DNA of 64,000 bases from positions 1 to 64,000 of the forward strand of contig JBEKZV010000041.1 of NCBI GenBank assembly GCA_049509515.1, written 5' to 3'. A model generated the notes under the pieces. That model was given only the letters and a program-made list of their open reading frames with translations. It had not been told where the DNA came from and did no database searches. Below, one piece after another: positions 34,101-41,661 of this stretch; the stretch's first letter is position 1; each line of letters starts with the position of its first letter. A program made the translations under genes and the position numbers. The stretch is from JBEKCP01 sp049509515 (GTDB lineage: Bacteria > Planctomycetota > Planctomycetia > Pirellulales > Thermoguttaceae).

Positions 34101-34602
34101 GACCGCCGCGGGCGAGGTCGTCCGCCTGGCCGGCCGGATCGACCGCATCGACACGGGCCTGGTGGCCGGCCGCACGGCGTTCAACGTGCTGGACTACAAG
34201 ACCGGTGGCGCGGTGCGTTTGACCGCCGAGAGCATCGCGCGGGGCCTGACTCTCCAGTTGCCCGTGTACGCCCGGGCCGTTTCCGAGCTCGCCCTTGCCG
34301 GCCCGGACACCGTCGGCTGGCGGGCCGGTTACTGGCACATCGGCGACGACGGGTTCAAGCCCCGCCAGGCGCTGGCCTTGCACCAAGTCGCGGATGGCAA
34401 GCTGGAACCCACGCCCGAGTGGGAAGCTGCCCGGGGCGGGCTCGCGCGAACCATCGTGGGGCTGGTGCGGGGGATACGCGCGGGCCAGTTTCCCGTATCG
34501 AGTGCCGACCCCGAGTGTACCGGCACTTGCCCCTTCAAGACCGTCTGCCGCATCAACCACGTCCGCGCGCTGGAGAAGACATGGGAACCGCCGGTCGCGT
34601 GA
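31195..34602 (+). CDS. addB: AddB-type helicase-like/PD-(D/E)XK nuclease
   Basis: A 1135-residue partner of AddA in double-strand break end processing. Start ATG 31195 (MAASIFVMVGPPGAGKT), with an upstream frame to 31108 less likely. Walker A-like GPPGAGKT is at residues 9-16. Inactivated helicase motifs follow, with RVLSAAAVRGLRIPYLFLAGLSEKSFP. The C-terminal nuclease has LYACCPYRYFLERLL, the catalytic GRIDRID...NVLDYKTGG and CTGTCPFKTVC. The Cys in LYACC and the final three Cys would hold the AddB-type 4Fe-4S cluster. Several interspersed repeats are read in frame: 31310-31348, about 31850-31890, 32124-32152, 32795-32822 and 33992-34082 (residues ~933-963, GDSPHLPERPATN...). These make the protein longer than needed. 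addA starts 22 bp before its end. Confidence 0.88.
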   Translation: MAASIFVMVGPPGAGKTDRLLGRYRACLMGGDDRAATRPTRSRPVPGPPAKLGPASDPCLWLAPTWRTAAEIRGRLLAGIGGCASPGVRTFAQFAEGLLAAAPEPVRPITALMKRHLVRRLLEAHRVAGRLKHFGPIATTSGLVDLVCDFLGELKRQEIWPDEFRQACRSWGAGAKDEDLLALYEAYQACLVERHLYDAEGRFWSARDRLRQMATAAGKGAAQSSGSGNRDCPQRWRLVVADGFNDFTRTEHEIVETLAGLADEVWISLALEPEPRREDLFQRPLRTLSELLRRHPEMTVEEVGRPPRTQVSGVRCQVSVPPALAHLERTLFVNPRQAEQSDPPPVLDGIEILAAGRQLGEITCIAERIKLLLSESEQAGGEPVRPGQVAVVFRHPQEVGELVREVFQRLGIPVALETGRLLGQWPALVTLANLLRQDDEVASPGAEGDHPVVAGASGQSPSRQSPAALLAELPHRGTLAEWAAAWQRLARRAGLLQGTDGDAAWSRLWQCFDECGRLDRWLGREGPTGEPGRHGGQARPLNGVDPGLTAFPRELDRRAAVATLLDLLGSQTVVEAGDEAGRVRVLSAAAVRGLRIPYLFLAGLSEKSFPSPDRADRLYGEAERRRLIEEGLPLASRADRQADEMLLFYQAVTAATTRLWLSYPAVNDSGEPLSPSPYLREVEQACGQGRLARSERLDLSPVPEGEPLSAEAFRLSAVASALAGDAALLAGLLRYDPATAEGILAGLDILALRQDRRAFGAAEGMLGPAAQAPLAAPFSPERLYSVTELELYACCPYRYFLERLLKVSPVEDLKLRIDFAERGRLMHEFLAEFHRRLNRREGRPTSPAAIAEEDYRRLAEETLEAVMATEGEQKATAAATLPSALQEINRRKLRQWIDQYRAEHERYDRLWADCQSPLRPELVEVAFGRPQKEKGDSPHLPERPATNVPSVPGFAQMGTVPFFRPPLEMTAAGEVVRLAGRIDRIDTGLVAGRTAFNVLDYKTGGAVRLTAESIARGLTLQLPVYARAVSELALAGPDTVGWRAGYWHIGDDGFKPRQALALHQVADGKLEPTPEWEAARGGLARTIVGLVRGIRAGQFPVSSADPECTGTCPFKTVCRINHVRALEKTWEPPVA
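31310..31348. repeat. GCCCGGTGCCCGGCCCGCCCGCTAAAC-type element inside addB
   Basis: The stretch GCGCCCGGTGCCCGGCCCGC continuing CCGCTAAACT is repeated almost exactly at 40751-40791 between cobM and cbiG, with its GGCCGACC lead-in. Shorter relatives occur at 25390-25416 (gspL), 32797-32820 (addB) and 42405-42427. In addB it adds about 13 residues (RSRPVPGPPAKLG) between Walker A and the first helix. It keeps the frame. Confidence 0.7.
32124..32152. repeat. 7-bp tandem repeat inside addB
   Basis: TGTCAGG is repeated three times plus a partial copy (AGTGTCAGGTGTCAGGTGTC...). It adds VSGVRCQVS to AddB between VGRPPRTQ and VPPALAHLERTLF. The unit is again 7 bp; the tract plus its flanks keep the reading frame. 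Confidence 0.8.
33992..34082. repeat. GGGGACAGTCCCC palindromic element in frame inside addB
   Basis: The arms AAAAAGGGGACAGTCCCCAT (33992-34011) and the complementary ATGGGGACTGTCCCCTTTTT (34063-34082) enclose a 51-bp loop that is partly different from the other copies. CGGCCGC lies on both sides (33979-33985, 34084-34090). The frame of addB is unbroken and gains about 30 residues just before the nuclease core. Confidence 0.9.
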
Positions 34603-37600
34603 CGCGGCCCTCGGCCGCAACCGAACCTGCCGCCGCGGGCGCCACGCGGAGCGCGGTCGCCGGGCGCCTGACCGACCAGCAGGCGCGGGCGGTCGGGCTG
34701 CGCGGGGTTTCCGTGGCTTTGTCGGCGGGGGCGGGCTGCGGCAAGACGCTGGTCCTGACCGAGCGGTTCCTGGCGTGCCTGGAGCCGGGCGGACCCGAGA
34801 CCCGCGGCGGACAGATCGACGACCTCACGGCCATCACCTTCACCGAGCGCGCCGCCCGCGAGATGCGCGACCGCATCCGCAAAGCCTGCACCGACCGCTT
34901 GAAGAACGCAGCCGACCACGAGGTCGATCACTGGCTGCGGACGATCCGCGAGCTGGACGCGGCGCGGATCAGCACGATCCACTCCTTCTGCGGGTCGCTC
35001 TTGCGGAGCTATGCGGTGGAGGCCGGCCTGGATCCCCACTTCCGCGTTCTGGACCAGGTCGAGAGCGACACGCTGGTCTACGAGCTGGTGGACCGGGAAC
35101 TCGGCCAACGGCTGGCCCGCCGCGACGAGGCGGTCCTGGGCCTGGCGGTCGAGTTCGGCCTGGAGCCGCTCCATGAGATGGTCCGGCAACTGCTGGCCGG
35201 GCGGCAGGAGATCGACTGGCCCGCGTGGCGCAATGAGACGCCCCAAGGGCTGGCGGCCCGCTGGGAGGAATTCTGGCGGAGCGATGTGCTGCCGCGGGTG
35301 ATGGCGCGGATCGGCCGCTCGGCAGCCGCGGAGCGGCTGCTGGAGATCCTCCGCCACGAGATGCCCGGCCATCCCGTGATGCGCCAGCGATGCCAACTGC
35401 TCATGGAGCGGCTGCCGCGGCTTGCCGAGAACCGCGATCCGGCCGCGGCGCTCGGGGAGGTCCGCGAAGCTGCCAAGGTCCAGGGCGGGGGCGGCAAGGG
35501 CGCCTGGTCGAGCGAGGAGGTCTACGCGGCGTTTCGCGACGCCGCCTCGAGCCTCCGCGACGAGATCGAAAAGGTCCGGCCCGAGGCGGCCTTCGACGTG
35601 GCCACTGCGTTGCCCGCCGCGGAGACGGCCCTGCGGCTGTTCGGGCTGGCCGACGCCGTGGCCGGCCGCTACCAGGACCAAAAGCGGGAGCTGGCGGCCC
35701 TGGACTTCGCCGACCTGGTGATCTCGGCCCGGGACTTGTTGGTCGGCCCGCACCGCGCCGCCCTGCGAAAACACCTCGCGGCCCAGACCCGCCTGCTCCT
35801 GGTCGATGAGTTCCAGGACACCGACCCCGTGCAGGTCGAGCTCGTCCGTGCGCTGTGCGACGGCGAGGTTGCCAACGGGAAGTTGTTCTTCGTGGGCGAC
35901 TACAAGCAGTCGATCTACCGCTTCCGCGGGGCCGACCCGCACGTCTTTCGCCGGCTCCGCGACGAGATTCCGGCCGCGGGACGGCTGCCGCTTTCGCTCA
36001 ATTTCCGTAGCCAGCCGGCGGTGCTGGCGGTGGTCAACGCCCTGTTCGCCGAGGAGCTGGGGCCGGACTACGAGCCGCTGCGGGCCAACCGTCCGCAGGT
36101 CGGCCCGGTGCCGGCCGTCGAGTTCCTCTGGGCCGTCGAGCCGCCTGCGGCTTCGCAAGAATCCCCGCCGATGGCGGCTTCGCAGGAGCAGCTCCGCCGC
36201 CGCGAGGCGGACTGGATCGCCCGGCGGATCCGCCAGATGCTCGACGGCGGCGAAAGGCTCGTCTGGGACAACGAGGCCGCGAAGGCCGGCGGGCCGGCCG
36301 TGCGGGCCGTCCGCCCCGGCGACGTCGCACTGCTGTTCCGCGCCCTGAGCAACGTCGAATACTACGAAGACGCCCTGCGCCGCTACGGCATCCCTGATTA
36401 CCTCGTCGGCGGCCACGCCTTCTACGCCCAGCAGGAAATCTTCGACTTGGTGAACCTGCTCCGTGTCCTGGCCGATCCCCGCGACAAGGTGAGCCTGGCC
36501 GGCGTGCTGCGCAGCCCCATGTTCGGCCTGCTGGACGAGACACTCTACGCCCTGGCGCAGCACTCCGACGGCCTGGCGGCGGGCCTGGCGGCCTGCGGGA
36601 AAGCAGAAAAAGGGGACAGGTCCGATTTGCCGCGCAGCGGCCCTCCGGGTGCTTGGCACAAATTGGATCTGTCCCCTTTTTCTGGCGAAGTCCAGCGGCA
36701 GCGGGCCCAGCGGGCCGCCACAATCCTTGCCGAGTTGCGGGCCGTCAAGGACCGGCTCCCCATCGCGGCCCTCATGCACGAGGCCCTGGCCCGAACCGGC
36801 TACGATGCCGTCCTGCTGGCCGAATTCCTGGGCCCACGGAAGCTGGCCAACCTGCACAAATTGATCGACGATGCGCGGGGCTTCGATGCCTCGGGCCTGT
36901 TCACGCTGGGGGACTTCATCACCCAGCTCTCGGAGTTCGTGGCCCGGCAGCCCGACGAGCCCCTGGCGGCCACGCAGCCCGCCTCGATCGACGCGGTGCG
37001 GCTGATGACCATCCACCAGGCCAAGGGGCTGGAGTTTCCGGTGGTCGTCGTGCCCGACCTGGATCGCCAGCGGCTGGCGTTCGGTTCGGGTGTGGCCTTC
37101 ACGCCGCGGCTGGGGCCGATGGTCCGCATCCGCGGCTCGGACGCTACCAGCGGTTACGACCTGTTCCGCCGCGCCGAGAGCGAAGAGGGGCTGGCCGAGC
37201 TGGTGCGGCTGTTCTACGTGGCGACCACGCGGGCGGCCGACTACCTGATCCTTTCCGCCGGGCTGCCGGAGGTTGGTGCTTCCCGCGGCCCGTGGACCGA
37301 ACTGGTCTACCGGCGGTTCGACCCGGCCACGGGCGCAGCGCGGGCCGCCGATGCGAAGCCGCAAGCGGCGGTCCGCGTGATCGCCAGCCAACCGCCCGTC
37401 GGGGCGACCCCCGCGGGCACAACACCCTGGCGGGACCTGGAGGAGGTCGTTTACAAGGCCCGGCAAATGGCCGCCCGGGGCGAAGGCCGCGTGCCGGCGC
37501 ACCTGGCGGCGGTGCCGCCCGATCCGGCCGCCCGCCGGGAATTCTCCTTCTCCCGGCTCAGCGGGGCAATGCACGCCCGAGAGGCGCAGCAGCCTGTGGA

Positions 37601-38216
37601 CGACGACGGTCCGCCGCCCTCGACGATCGACCCGCTGGGGCTGGGCACGCTGGTCCACGCCGTGCTGGCCGAACTGGCGTCGGCCGCCCGGGCTGAGCGT
37701 ATCACTCCGCCGGAGCTGGCCGCCATCGTCCGCCGGCACGCCTACCGCCACCTGCCCGACGTGCAAGACGCCTTGGACGAGCCGATCGACATGCTCGGCC
37801 GTTTCCTGGCCTCGCCGCGGTGGGCGGATGTCGCCGCGGCCGCGGAAGTCCACGCGGAGTTGGAGTTTCTCTTGGCGTGGCCGCCTTCCGCCGCCAACGG
37901 CGAAGCCGCAAGCGGCGAGTCCGCCGTGCTGCGGGGTTTCATTGATTGTCTCTATTGCGATGCGGCCGGCGGCTGGCACCTCCTGGACTACAAGACCAAT
38001 CGCGTGACGCCGGACGGGGTCGCCCGCGTGGCCGCGGAGTACGAGATGCAGATGCTCGTCTATGCGTTGGCCGTCGAGAAGATTCTCGGTGCCGGCCCGG
38101 CGGAAGTCGTGCTCCACTTTCTGCGAATCGGCCGCGAGCATACGTTCCGCTGGGACGAGGCCGCGCGGCGTCGGGCCGTCGCGCTCGTGGAACAGGCCAT
38201 AACGGCAACCGTCTGA
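34581..38216 (+). CDS. addA: AddA-type UvrD helicase / PD-(D/E)XK nuclease
   Basis: A 1211-residue protein. The ATG at 34581 lies inside the end of addB (22-bp overlap), giving MGTAGRVTRP; the conserved part begins LTDQQARAV. UvrD/AddA helicase motifs: SAGAGCGKT (Walker A), TAITFTERAAREM (Ia), STIHSFCGSLLR, LLLVDEFQDTDPVQ (II), FVGDYKQSIYRFRGAD (III), LSLNFRS (IV), VRLMTIHQAKGLEFPVVVV (V) and LFYVATTRA (VI). The C-terminal nuclease has RGFIDCLYCDAAGGWHLLDYKTN. AddAB unwinds and degrades DNA ends, then loads RecA. Residues ~676-701 (KGDRSDLPRSGPPGAWHKL...) come from a palindromic repeat (36607-36683) between domains 1B and 2A. The gene ends 1 bp before the convergent cobK stop. Confidence 0.93.
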   Translation: MGTAGRVTRPSAATEPAAAGATRSAVAGRLTDQQARAVGLRGVSVALSAGAGCGKTLVLTERFLACLEPGGPETRGGQIDDLTAITFTERAAREMRDRIRKACTDRLKNAADHEVDHWLRTIRELDAARISTIHSFCGSLLRSYAVEAGLDPHFRVLDQVESDTLVYELVDRELGQRLARRDEAVLGLAVEFGLEPLHEMVRQLLAGRQEIDWPAWRNETPQGLAARWEEFWRSDVLPRVMARIGRSAAAERLLEILRHEMPGHPVMRQRCQLLMERLPRLAENRDPAAALGEVREAAKVQGGGGKGAWSSEEVYAAFRDAASSLRDEIEKVRPEAAFDVATALPAAETALRLFGLADAVAGRYQDQKRELAALDFADLVISARDLLVGPHRAALRKHLAAQTRLLLVDEFQDTDPVQVELVRALCDGEVANGKLFFVGDYKQSIYRFRGADPHVFRRLRDEIPAAGRLPLSLNFRSQPAVLAVVNALFAEELGPDYEPLRANRPQVGPVPAVEFLWAVEPPAASQESPPMAASQEQLRRREADWIARRIRQMLDGGERLVWDNEAAKAGGPAVRAVRPGDVALLFRALSNVEYYEDALRRYGIPDYLVGGHAFYAQQEIFDLVNLLRVLADPRDKVSLAGVLRSPMFGLLDETLYALAQHSDGLAAGLAACGKAEKGDRSDLPRSGPPGAWHKLDLSPFSGEVQRQRAQRAATILAELRAVKDRLPIAALMHEALARTGYDAVLLAEFLGPRKLANLHKLIDDARGFDASGLFTLGDFITQLSEFVARQPDEPLAATQPASIDAVRLMTIHQAKGLEFPVVVVPDLDRQRLAFGSGVAFTPRLGPMVRIRGSDATSGYDLFRRAESEEGLAELVRLFYVATTRAADYLILSAGLPEVGASRGPWTELVYRRFDPATGAARAADAKPQAAVRVIASQPPVGATPAGTTPWRDLEEVVYKARQMAARGEGRVPAHLAAVPPDPAARREFSFSRLSGAMHAREAQQPVDDDGPPPSTIDPLGLGTLVHAVLAELASAARAERITPPELAAIVRRHAYRHLPDVQDALDEPIDMLGRFLASPRWADVAAAAEVHAELEFLLAWPPSAANGEAASGESAVLRGFIDCLYCDAAGGWHLLDYKTNRVTPDGVARVAAEYEMQMLVYALAVEKILGAGPAEVVLHFLRIGREHTFRWDEAARRRAVALVEQAITATV
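36607..36683. repeat. variant GGGGACAGGTCC palindromic element in frame inside addA
   Basis: Arms AAAAAGGGGACAGGTCCGAT and its near-complement ATTGGATCTGTCCCCTTTTT carry compensatory differences from the 24.7-kb and 34.0-kb copies (CAGTCCCC became CAGGTCC / GGATCTG). Pairing is kept while sequence drifts. The addA reading frame runs through it. Confidence 0.88.
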
Positions 38217-39005
38217 CTACGGGCCGCTTGCGGCTTCGCCGGGAGGCACAAGCCCGAGCAGGGCCGCCAACAGGGCCTCTCTCTGGGTGAAGGCTGCGGC
38301 CCCGCCGATCCGCGGCCGCCGCAGGACCACGACGCGGCAGGCCTCGATCCGCGCCGCTTCGAGCTTCTCGCGCGTGCCGCCGGCCGCTCCGCTGTCCTTG
38401 GTCACGAGCACGCCGATGCCGTGGGCCCGGATCTGGCGGCGGTTCTCTTCGACGGAGAACGGGCCGCGGCCTGCCACGATGCGATCCTCTGAAATTCCCG
38501 CCAGGCGACAGGCATCCAGCGACCACGGCTCGTCCAAGACGCGGGCCACCAGGGGCACACCGCTTTGCCGTGATAGCTCGGCATACGGGGCCAGGTGCGT
38601 CGAGCCAGTAGTGAGCAGGACCGGCCGCCGGTGGGCGAAGGCGGCGGCGGCCGCGGCCCGGTGGCCGCCGACCAGCTCGATCCCCGCCTGGCCGGCCGCC
38701 ACGACCGCGGGCCGCTCGAAGCTCAGGCAGGGAATGCCCAGCGAGGCGGCCACACGAATGGCCCGCCGGCGGATCGCCGCCGCATAGGGGTGCGTCGCAA
38801 CGACCAGGCCGCGAATCCCGCGGCGGCGGAGGATCTCTGCCAGCCCCGCGTCGTCCAGCGGCCCGGAGCGCTCTTCGATCGCCGGATGATCGCCCGCGGC
38901 CAGCGGCGTATCGGTCGCCTTCGACACGAGCACGCGATAGCCGGCCTGGGCCAGCCGCACGGCCAAGGGGGCAGCGTCGCTCGTTCCACCCAAGAGCAGG
39001 ATCAT
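38217..39005 (-). CDS. cobK: precorrin-6A / cobalt-precorrin-6A reductase (CobK/CbiJ)
   Basis: A 262-residue NADPH-dependent reductase that reduces the corrin ring precursor. MILLLGGTSDAAPLAVRLAQAGYRVLVS at the N-terminus is the expected Rossmann-like start. Then GLVVATHPYAAAIRRRAI, IPCLSFERPA, LLTTGSTHLAPYAEL, GRGPFSVEENRRQIRAHGIGVLVTKDSGAAGGTREKLEAA and VVVLRRPRI follow in the family's order. The DSG-x-GGTxEK motif is diagnostic. It is the last gene of the cobalamin operon. An inverted repeat (39009-39075) separates it from cobJ. Its stop abuts the addA stop. Confidence 0.92.
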   Translation of the reverse strand: MILLLGGTSDAAPLAVRLAQAGYRVLVSKATDTPLAAGDHPAIEERSGPLDDAGLAEILRRRGIRGLVVATHPYAAAIRRRAIRVAASLGIPCLSFERPAVVAAGQAGIELVGGHRAAAAAAFAHRRPVLLTTGSTHLAPYAELSRQSGVPLVARVLDEPWSLDACRLAGISEDRIVAGRGPFSVEENRRQIRAHGIGVLVTKDSGAAGGTREKLEAARIEACRVVVLRRPRIGGAAAFTQREALLAALLGLVPPGEAASGP

Positions 39006-39008
39006 ATC

Positions 39009-39075
39009 GTATCCGGCACACGCCGTGTGCCGCCCGGGTACCCGCTTGCGGGTGACGGCACACGGCGTGTGCCTA
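39009..39075. repeat. inverted repeat with CACACGCCGTGTG arms between cobJ and cobK
   Basis: The arm at 39009-39032 and the matching arm at 39056-39073 surround a small hairpin CCCGCTTGCGGG. Each arm is itself a palindrome (GCACACGCCGTGTGC). A related 24-bp-arm copy is at 54860-54915 and a half copy at 13492-13514. It fills the only sizeable gap between these two operon genes. Confidence 0.8.
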
Positions 39076-39858
39076 CTACGTTAAGCGGTATCCTCGGGCG
39101 GTCACCAGCCGGCCGCCCAAGACCCGTGTCGCGGCGTTGCCGATGATGACCACGCTGTGCATGCCCACCTGCTGCCGGGCGAGATGCCCCAGATCGGTCA
39201 CTACGACCGACTGGCCCGGCTGGCCGGCCGAGGTCACGATGCCGGCGGGCGTGGCTGCCGGCCGCGCCGCGCGAAAGATATCGACGGCCTGCTGGAACGG
39301 CCGCACCCGCCGCCGGCTCTTGGGATTATAGAGCACCGTCACCAGGTCGGCGGCGGCCAGGGCCTCCAGCCGGCGGCGAATCGTTTCCCACGGCACCAGG
39401 AGGTCGCTGAGGCTCAGGACGGCGAAGTCGAGCATCAGCGGGGCCCCCAGCGCGGCTGCCGCCGCACTGGCCGCCGTGACGCCGGGAATGATCTCGATCG
39501 GTACGCGGAACCCCTCGGCCTCGGCCAGCTCGACGGCCAGTCCGGCCATGCCGTAGATCCCCGGATCGCCGGAGGACACCAGGGCGACCGTCCGCCCGGC
39601 GGCAGCGTGCCGCAGGGCCTGCCGGCAGCGGGCCACCTCCTGCGTCATGCCCGAGGCAAGGCACTGCTTGCCCTCCGCCAGATCGGCAATCGCCGCGAGG
39701 TACGGCTTGTAGCCGATGATCAGGTCGCTTTGGGCGATGGCTTCGACGGCGCGGGCCGTGCGGTGCTCGGCCCCGCCGGGACCGATGCCAACGACCAGCA
39801 GTTTTCCCGGGCGACGGCCACGGTCACGTCCCCGAAGATTTGCTTGGGAAGTAGTAAT
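39076..39858 (-). CDS. cobJ: precorrin-3B C17-methyltransferase (CobJ/CbiH)
   Basis: About 260 residues. The SAM methyltransferase core starts GKLLVVGIGPGGAEHRT and shows IIGYKPYLAAIADL, GRTVALVSSGDPGIYGMAGL, EIIPGVTAASAAAAALGAPLM, DFAVLSLSDLLVPWETI, LVTVLYNPKSRRR and SVVIIGNAATRV, all typical of CobJ/CbiH, which methylates C17 and contracts the ring. The start is a problem: no ATG, GTG or TTG lies in frame between the core and residue 1 of a distant upstream ATG. A perfect AAGGAGG lies 5 nt before an ATT at 39858-39856, which I take as the most likely initiation codon. The gene overlaps cbiG by 139 bp in another frame. A cbiG-cobJ fusion disrupted by a frameshift is the alternative. Confidence 0.88.
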   Translation of the reverse strand: MTTSQANLRGRDRGRRPGKLLVVGIGPGGAEHRTARAVEAIAQSDLIIGYKPYLAAIADLAEGKQCLASGMTQEVARCRQALRHAAAGRTVALVSSGDPGIYGMAGLAVELAEAEGFRVPIEIIPGVTAASAAAAALGAPLMLDFAVLSLSDLLVPWETIRRRLEALAAADLVTVLYNPKSRRRVRPFQQAVDIFRAARPAATPAGIVTSAGQPGQSVVVTDLGHLARQQVGMHSVVIIGNAATRVLGGRLVTARGYRLT

Positions 39859-40679
39859 CGCGTCCTCCTTCCTGCCAACAGGGCGGCCGGCTCGGCGACC
39901 GCGGGCAAGTCCACTTTGTCCTGGGCCAGCGGCGAAGGCGCGAAGGCGTACACCGTCGCGCGGATTTCGTCCGAGGCCACCAGCCGCAGCGGCAGACCGA
40001 GCCAACGGGCCGCTTCGATCAGTCCGGCTTCGTCCGCCTTGAGGTCGGCGGAGGCCAGCAGCCGCACGGCCGCCAGGTCGTAGCCCGCCGCCTTTAATGC
40101 CTGCCGGACGGCCGCCACGATGTGGTCCGCAGGCGCGCCGCGGCGGCATCCCACGCCGACCACGAGGTCCCGGCCGGCCTCACTGGTGGTCGAGATGACC
40201 GGCTCGGCCCCCAAAAGGTTCGCAACGCGCATCGCCAGGTCGTTCGCGCCGCCTTCGTGGCCCGACAACAGGCTGATGGCCCACCGCCCGCCGACGTCGA
40301 CTACCACGACGGCCGGGTCCGAGGTCTTGTGCTCCACCAACGGCGCGATCGCCCGCACCACCACTCCGGCCGGCGCAATACAGACGATCCCTTCATACTG
40401 CGAGAATATCTCGCGGCTGAGGTCGGCGATGCGGTCGAACCGCCGCGCGGCGGGCATCTCTGCTACGCCCACGTGCAGGAACACGTCGCACGGCCCAAGG
40501 CCGCCGGCGGCTTCGCACAGCCGCGCCGCCAGCCGCGCCCCCGCCGCGCTCAGGCTCACCACCGCGATCTTCGGCAGTGGGCAGTGGGCAGTGGGCAGTG
40601 GGCAGTGGGCGGCTGCGCTCGGGCTCAACCCAGCGGCCTTCACGGCCTTCTCGTCCTTTCCCCTTCTCCCCTTTCCCAT
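39720..40679 (-). CDS. cbiG: cobalt-precorrin-5A hydrolase (CbiG)
   Basis: About 319 residues. CbiG opens the delta-lactone and releases acetaldehyde in the anaerobic pathway. Domains: N-terminal KIAVVSLSAAGARLA, central EGIVCIAPAGVVVRAIAPLVEHKTSDPAVVVVD and WAISLLSGHEGGANDLA, linker ATTSEAGRD-like STTSEAGRDLVVG, and a C-terminal domain with VGVGCRRGAPADHIVAAV, SADLKADEAGLIEAARWLGLPL and LLPKQIFGDVTVAVAR. The first ~38 residues from ATG 40679 include HCPLPTAHCPLP, encoded by a 7-bp repeat, so the true start may be a GTG near KIAVVS (about 40557). The last ~28 residues lie in the cobJ overlap and are not conserved. Confidence 0.9.
   Translation of the reverse strand: MGKGRRGKDEKAVKAAGLSPSAAAHCPLPTAHCPLPKIAVVSLSAAGARLAARLCEAAGGLGPCDVFLHVGVAEMPAARRFDRIADLSREIFSQYEGIVCIAPAGVVVRAIAPLVEHKTSDPAVVVVDVGGRWAISLLSGHEGGANDLAMRVANLLGAEPVISTTSEAGRDLVVGVGCRRGAPADHIVAAVRQALKAAGYDLAAVRLLASADLKADEAGLIEAARWLGLPLRLVASDEIRATVYAFAPSPLAQDKVDLPAVAEPAALLAGRRTRLLLPKQIFGDVTVAVARENCWSLASVPAGPSTARPAPSKPSPKAT
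40573..40607. repeat. GGCAGTG heptamer repeated five times, at the 5' end of cbiG
   Basis: Five perfect copies of GGCAGTG. Related tracts GCCCACTGCCCACCGCCCAC lie at about 40800-40825. In the cbiG frame the tract encodes HCPLPTAHCPLP, not expected in CbiG. Confidence 0.9.
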
Positions 40680-40822
40680 TTTCTCCCCCCTTCTCCCGCT
40701 TTGGCCCCTGCCGCCCACCAAACTGCTGGTTCATCCACGGCCGACCAGGCTGCGCCCGGTGCCCGGCCCGCCCGCTAAACTGTTTGTCAATCCGCCGCTG
40801 CCCACTGCCCACCGCCCACTTT
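40680..40822. repeat. repeat-filled spacer between cobM and cbiG
   Basis: The gap holds a T/C-rich tract (40660-40695), a full copy of the GGCCGACC...GCCCGGTGCCCGGCCCGC-CCGCTAAACT element (40741-40791), and GCCCACTGCCCACCGCCCAC heptamers (40800-40825). No gene is visible. A GGGAG is 4 nt before the cbiG ATG on the minus strand. Confidence 0.7.
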
Positions 40823-41599
40823 TCACTCTTCCTCCGCGGCGCTGCGATAGCCGTGCCCGAACGCCTTGTTGTAAAGCTGCGACGCATGCGGTAGCGGCCG
40901 CCCGAGGGCGTAGCCAACCAGGAACATCGCCGTGCGATTGCGACCTTCGGGGTAGCTCGCCTGGGCCATCTGTCCGGCCAGGTCGCCCAGCGTGCCGCGG
41001 AGGATTTTCTCGTCGGGCCACGAGGCGTGATAGACCACCGCGGCGGGGCATTCGCGGCCGTAGAACCCGGCCAATTGCTCCGCCAACTCCGCCACCCGCG
41101 GGGCCGAGAGGAAGATGCACAAGGTGGCCCGCGATTGGGCCAGCACGGCGAGCCGCTCGGCCGGCGGCATGGGAGTGCGGCCGGCGGTGCGGGTGAGGAT
41201 GACCGTCTGGGCGATCTCGGGGGCGGTGAGCTCGACCCGCAGCGCGGCGGCCGCGGCCTGAAAGGCGCTGATGCCCGGCACCACCTCGTACTCGATCCCC
41301 AGCCGGTCGCAGGCGTCCATCTGCTCGCCGATGGCGCCGTAGATGGCGGGGTCGCCGGTGTGCAGCCGCACCACGTCCACGTTCCGCCCGCGGGCCTGGC
41401 CGAACAGCCCGACGATCTCGTCCAGGCTCATCCGGGCCGAGTCGTGCCGCTCGGCCGACGGCGGCAGCAGCCGGAGCACCTCGGGGCTCACCAGCGAGCC
41501 GGCGTAGACGCAGAGTGCCGCGTGTTCCAGCAACCGCCGGGCACGGACCGTCAACAAGTCGGGGTCGCCCGGCCCCGCACCGACGAAATAGACCTTCAT
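40823..41599 (-). CDS. cobM: precorrin-4 / cobalt-precorrin-4 C11-methyltransferase (CobM/CbiF)
   Basis: A 258-residue protein (start ATG 41599, with GGAGG upstream). MKVYFVGAGPGDPDLLTVRA is the canonical start of tetrapyrrole methyltransferases. Subfamily markers: CVYAGSLVSPEVL (CobM has YAGSLV), VVRLHTGDPAIYGAIGEQMDA, EVVPGISAFQAAAAAL, ELTAPEIAQTVILTRTAGRTPMP and CIFLSAPRVAELAEQL. These identify the C11-methylating enzyme. The last ~15 residues are diverse. A gap of 62 bp separates it from cobI upstream. Confidence 0.95.
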   Translation of the reverse strand: MKVYFVGAGPGDPDLLTVRARRLLEHAALCVYAGSLVSPEVLRLLPPSAERHDSARMSLDEIVGLFGQARGRNVDVVRLHTGDPAIYGAIGEQMDACDRLGIEYEVVPGISAFQAAAAALRVELTAPEIAQTVILTRTAGRTPMPPAERLAVLAQSRATLCIFLSAPRVAELAEQLAGFYGRECPAAVVYHASWPDEKILRGTLGDLAGQMAQASYPEGRNRTAMFLVGYALGRPLPHASQLYNKAFGHGYRSAAEEE

Positions 41600-41661
41600 T
41601 CTCGATCCTCCCTCCGCCGAAACCCCGGGACGCAGTCCGGGGGCTTTGGCGGCGTTGGGCG

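Noticed and set aside
34329..38141. 1270-codon open frame antisense to addA
   Set aside because: The addA strand carries all helicase and nuclease motifs; the antisense product is low-complexity Arg/Gln/His-rich and has no recognisable domain.
39790..39870. Classical -1 slippery heptamer joining cbiG to cobJ
   Set aside because: No X-XXY-YYZ heptamer in the cbiG frame allows good re-pairing; the AAGGAGG is better placed for initiation at ATT. Kept only as an alternative.
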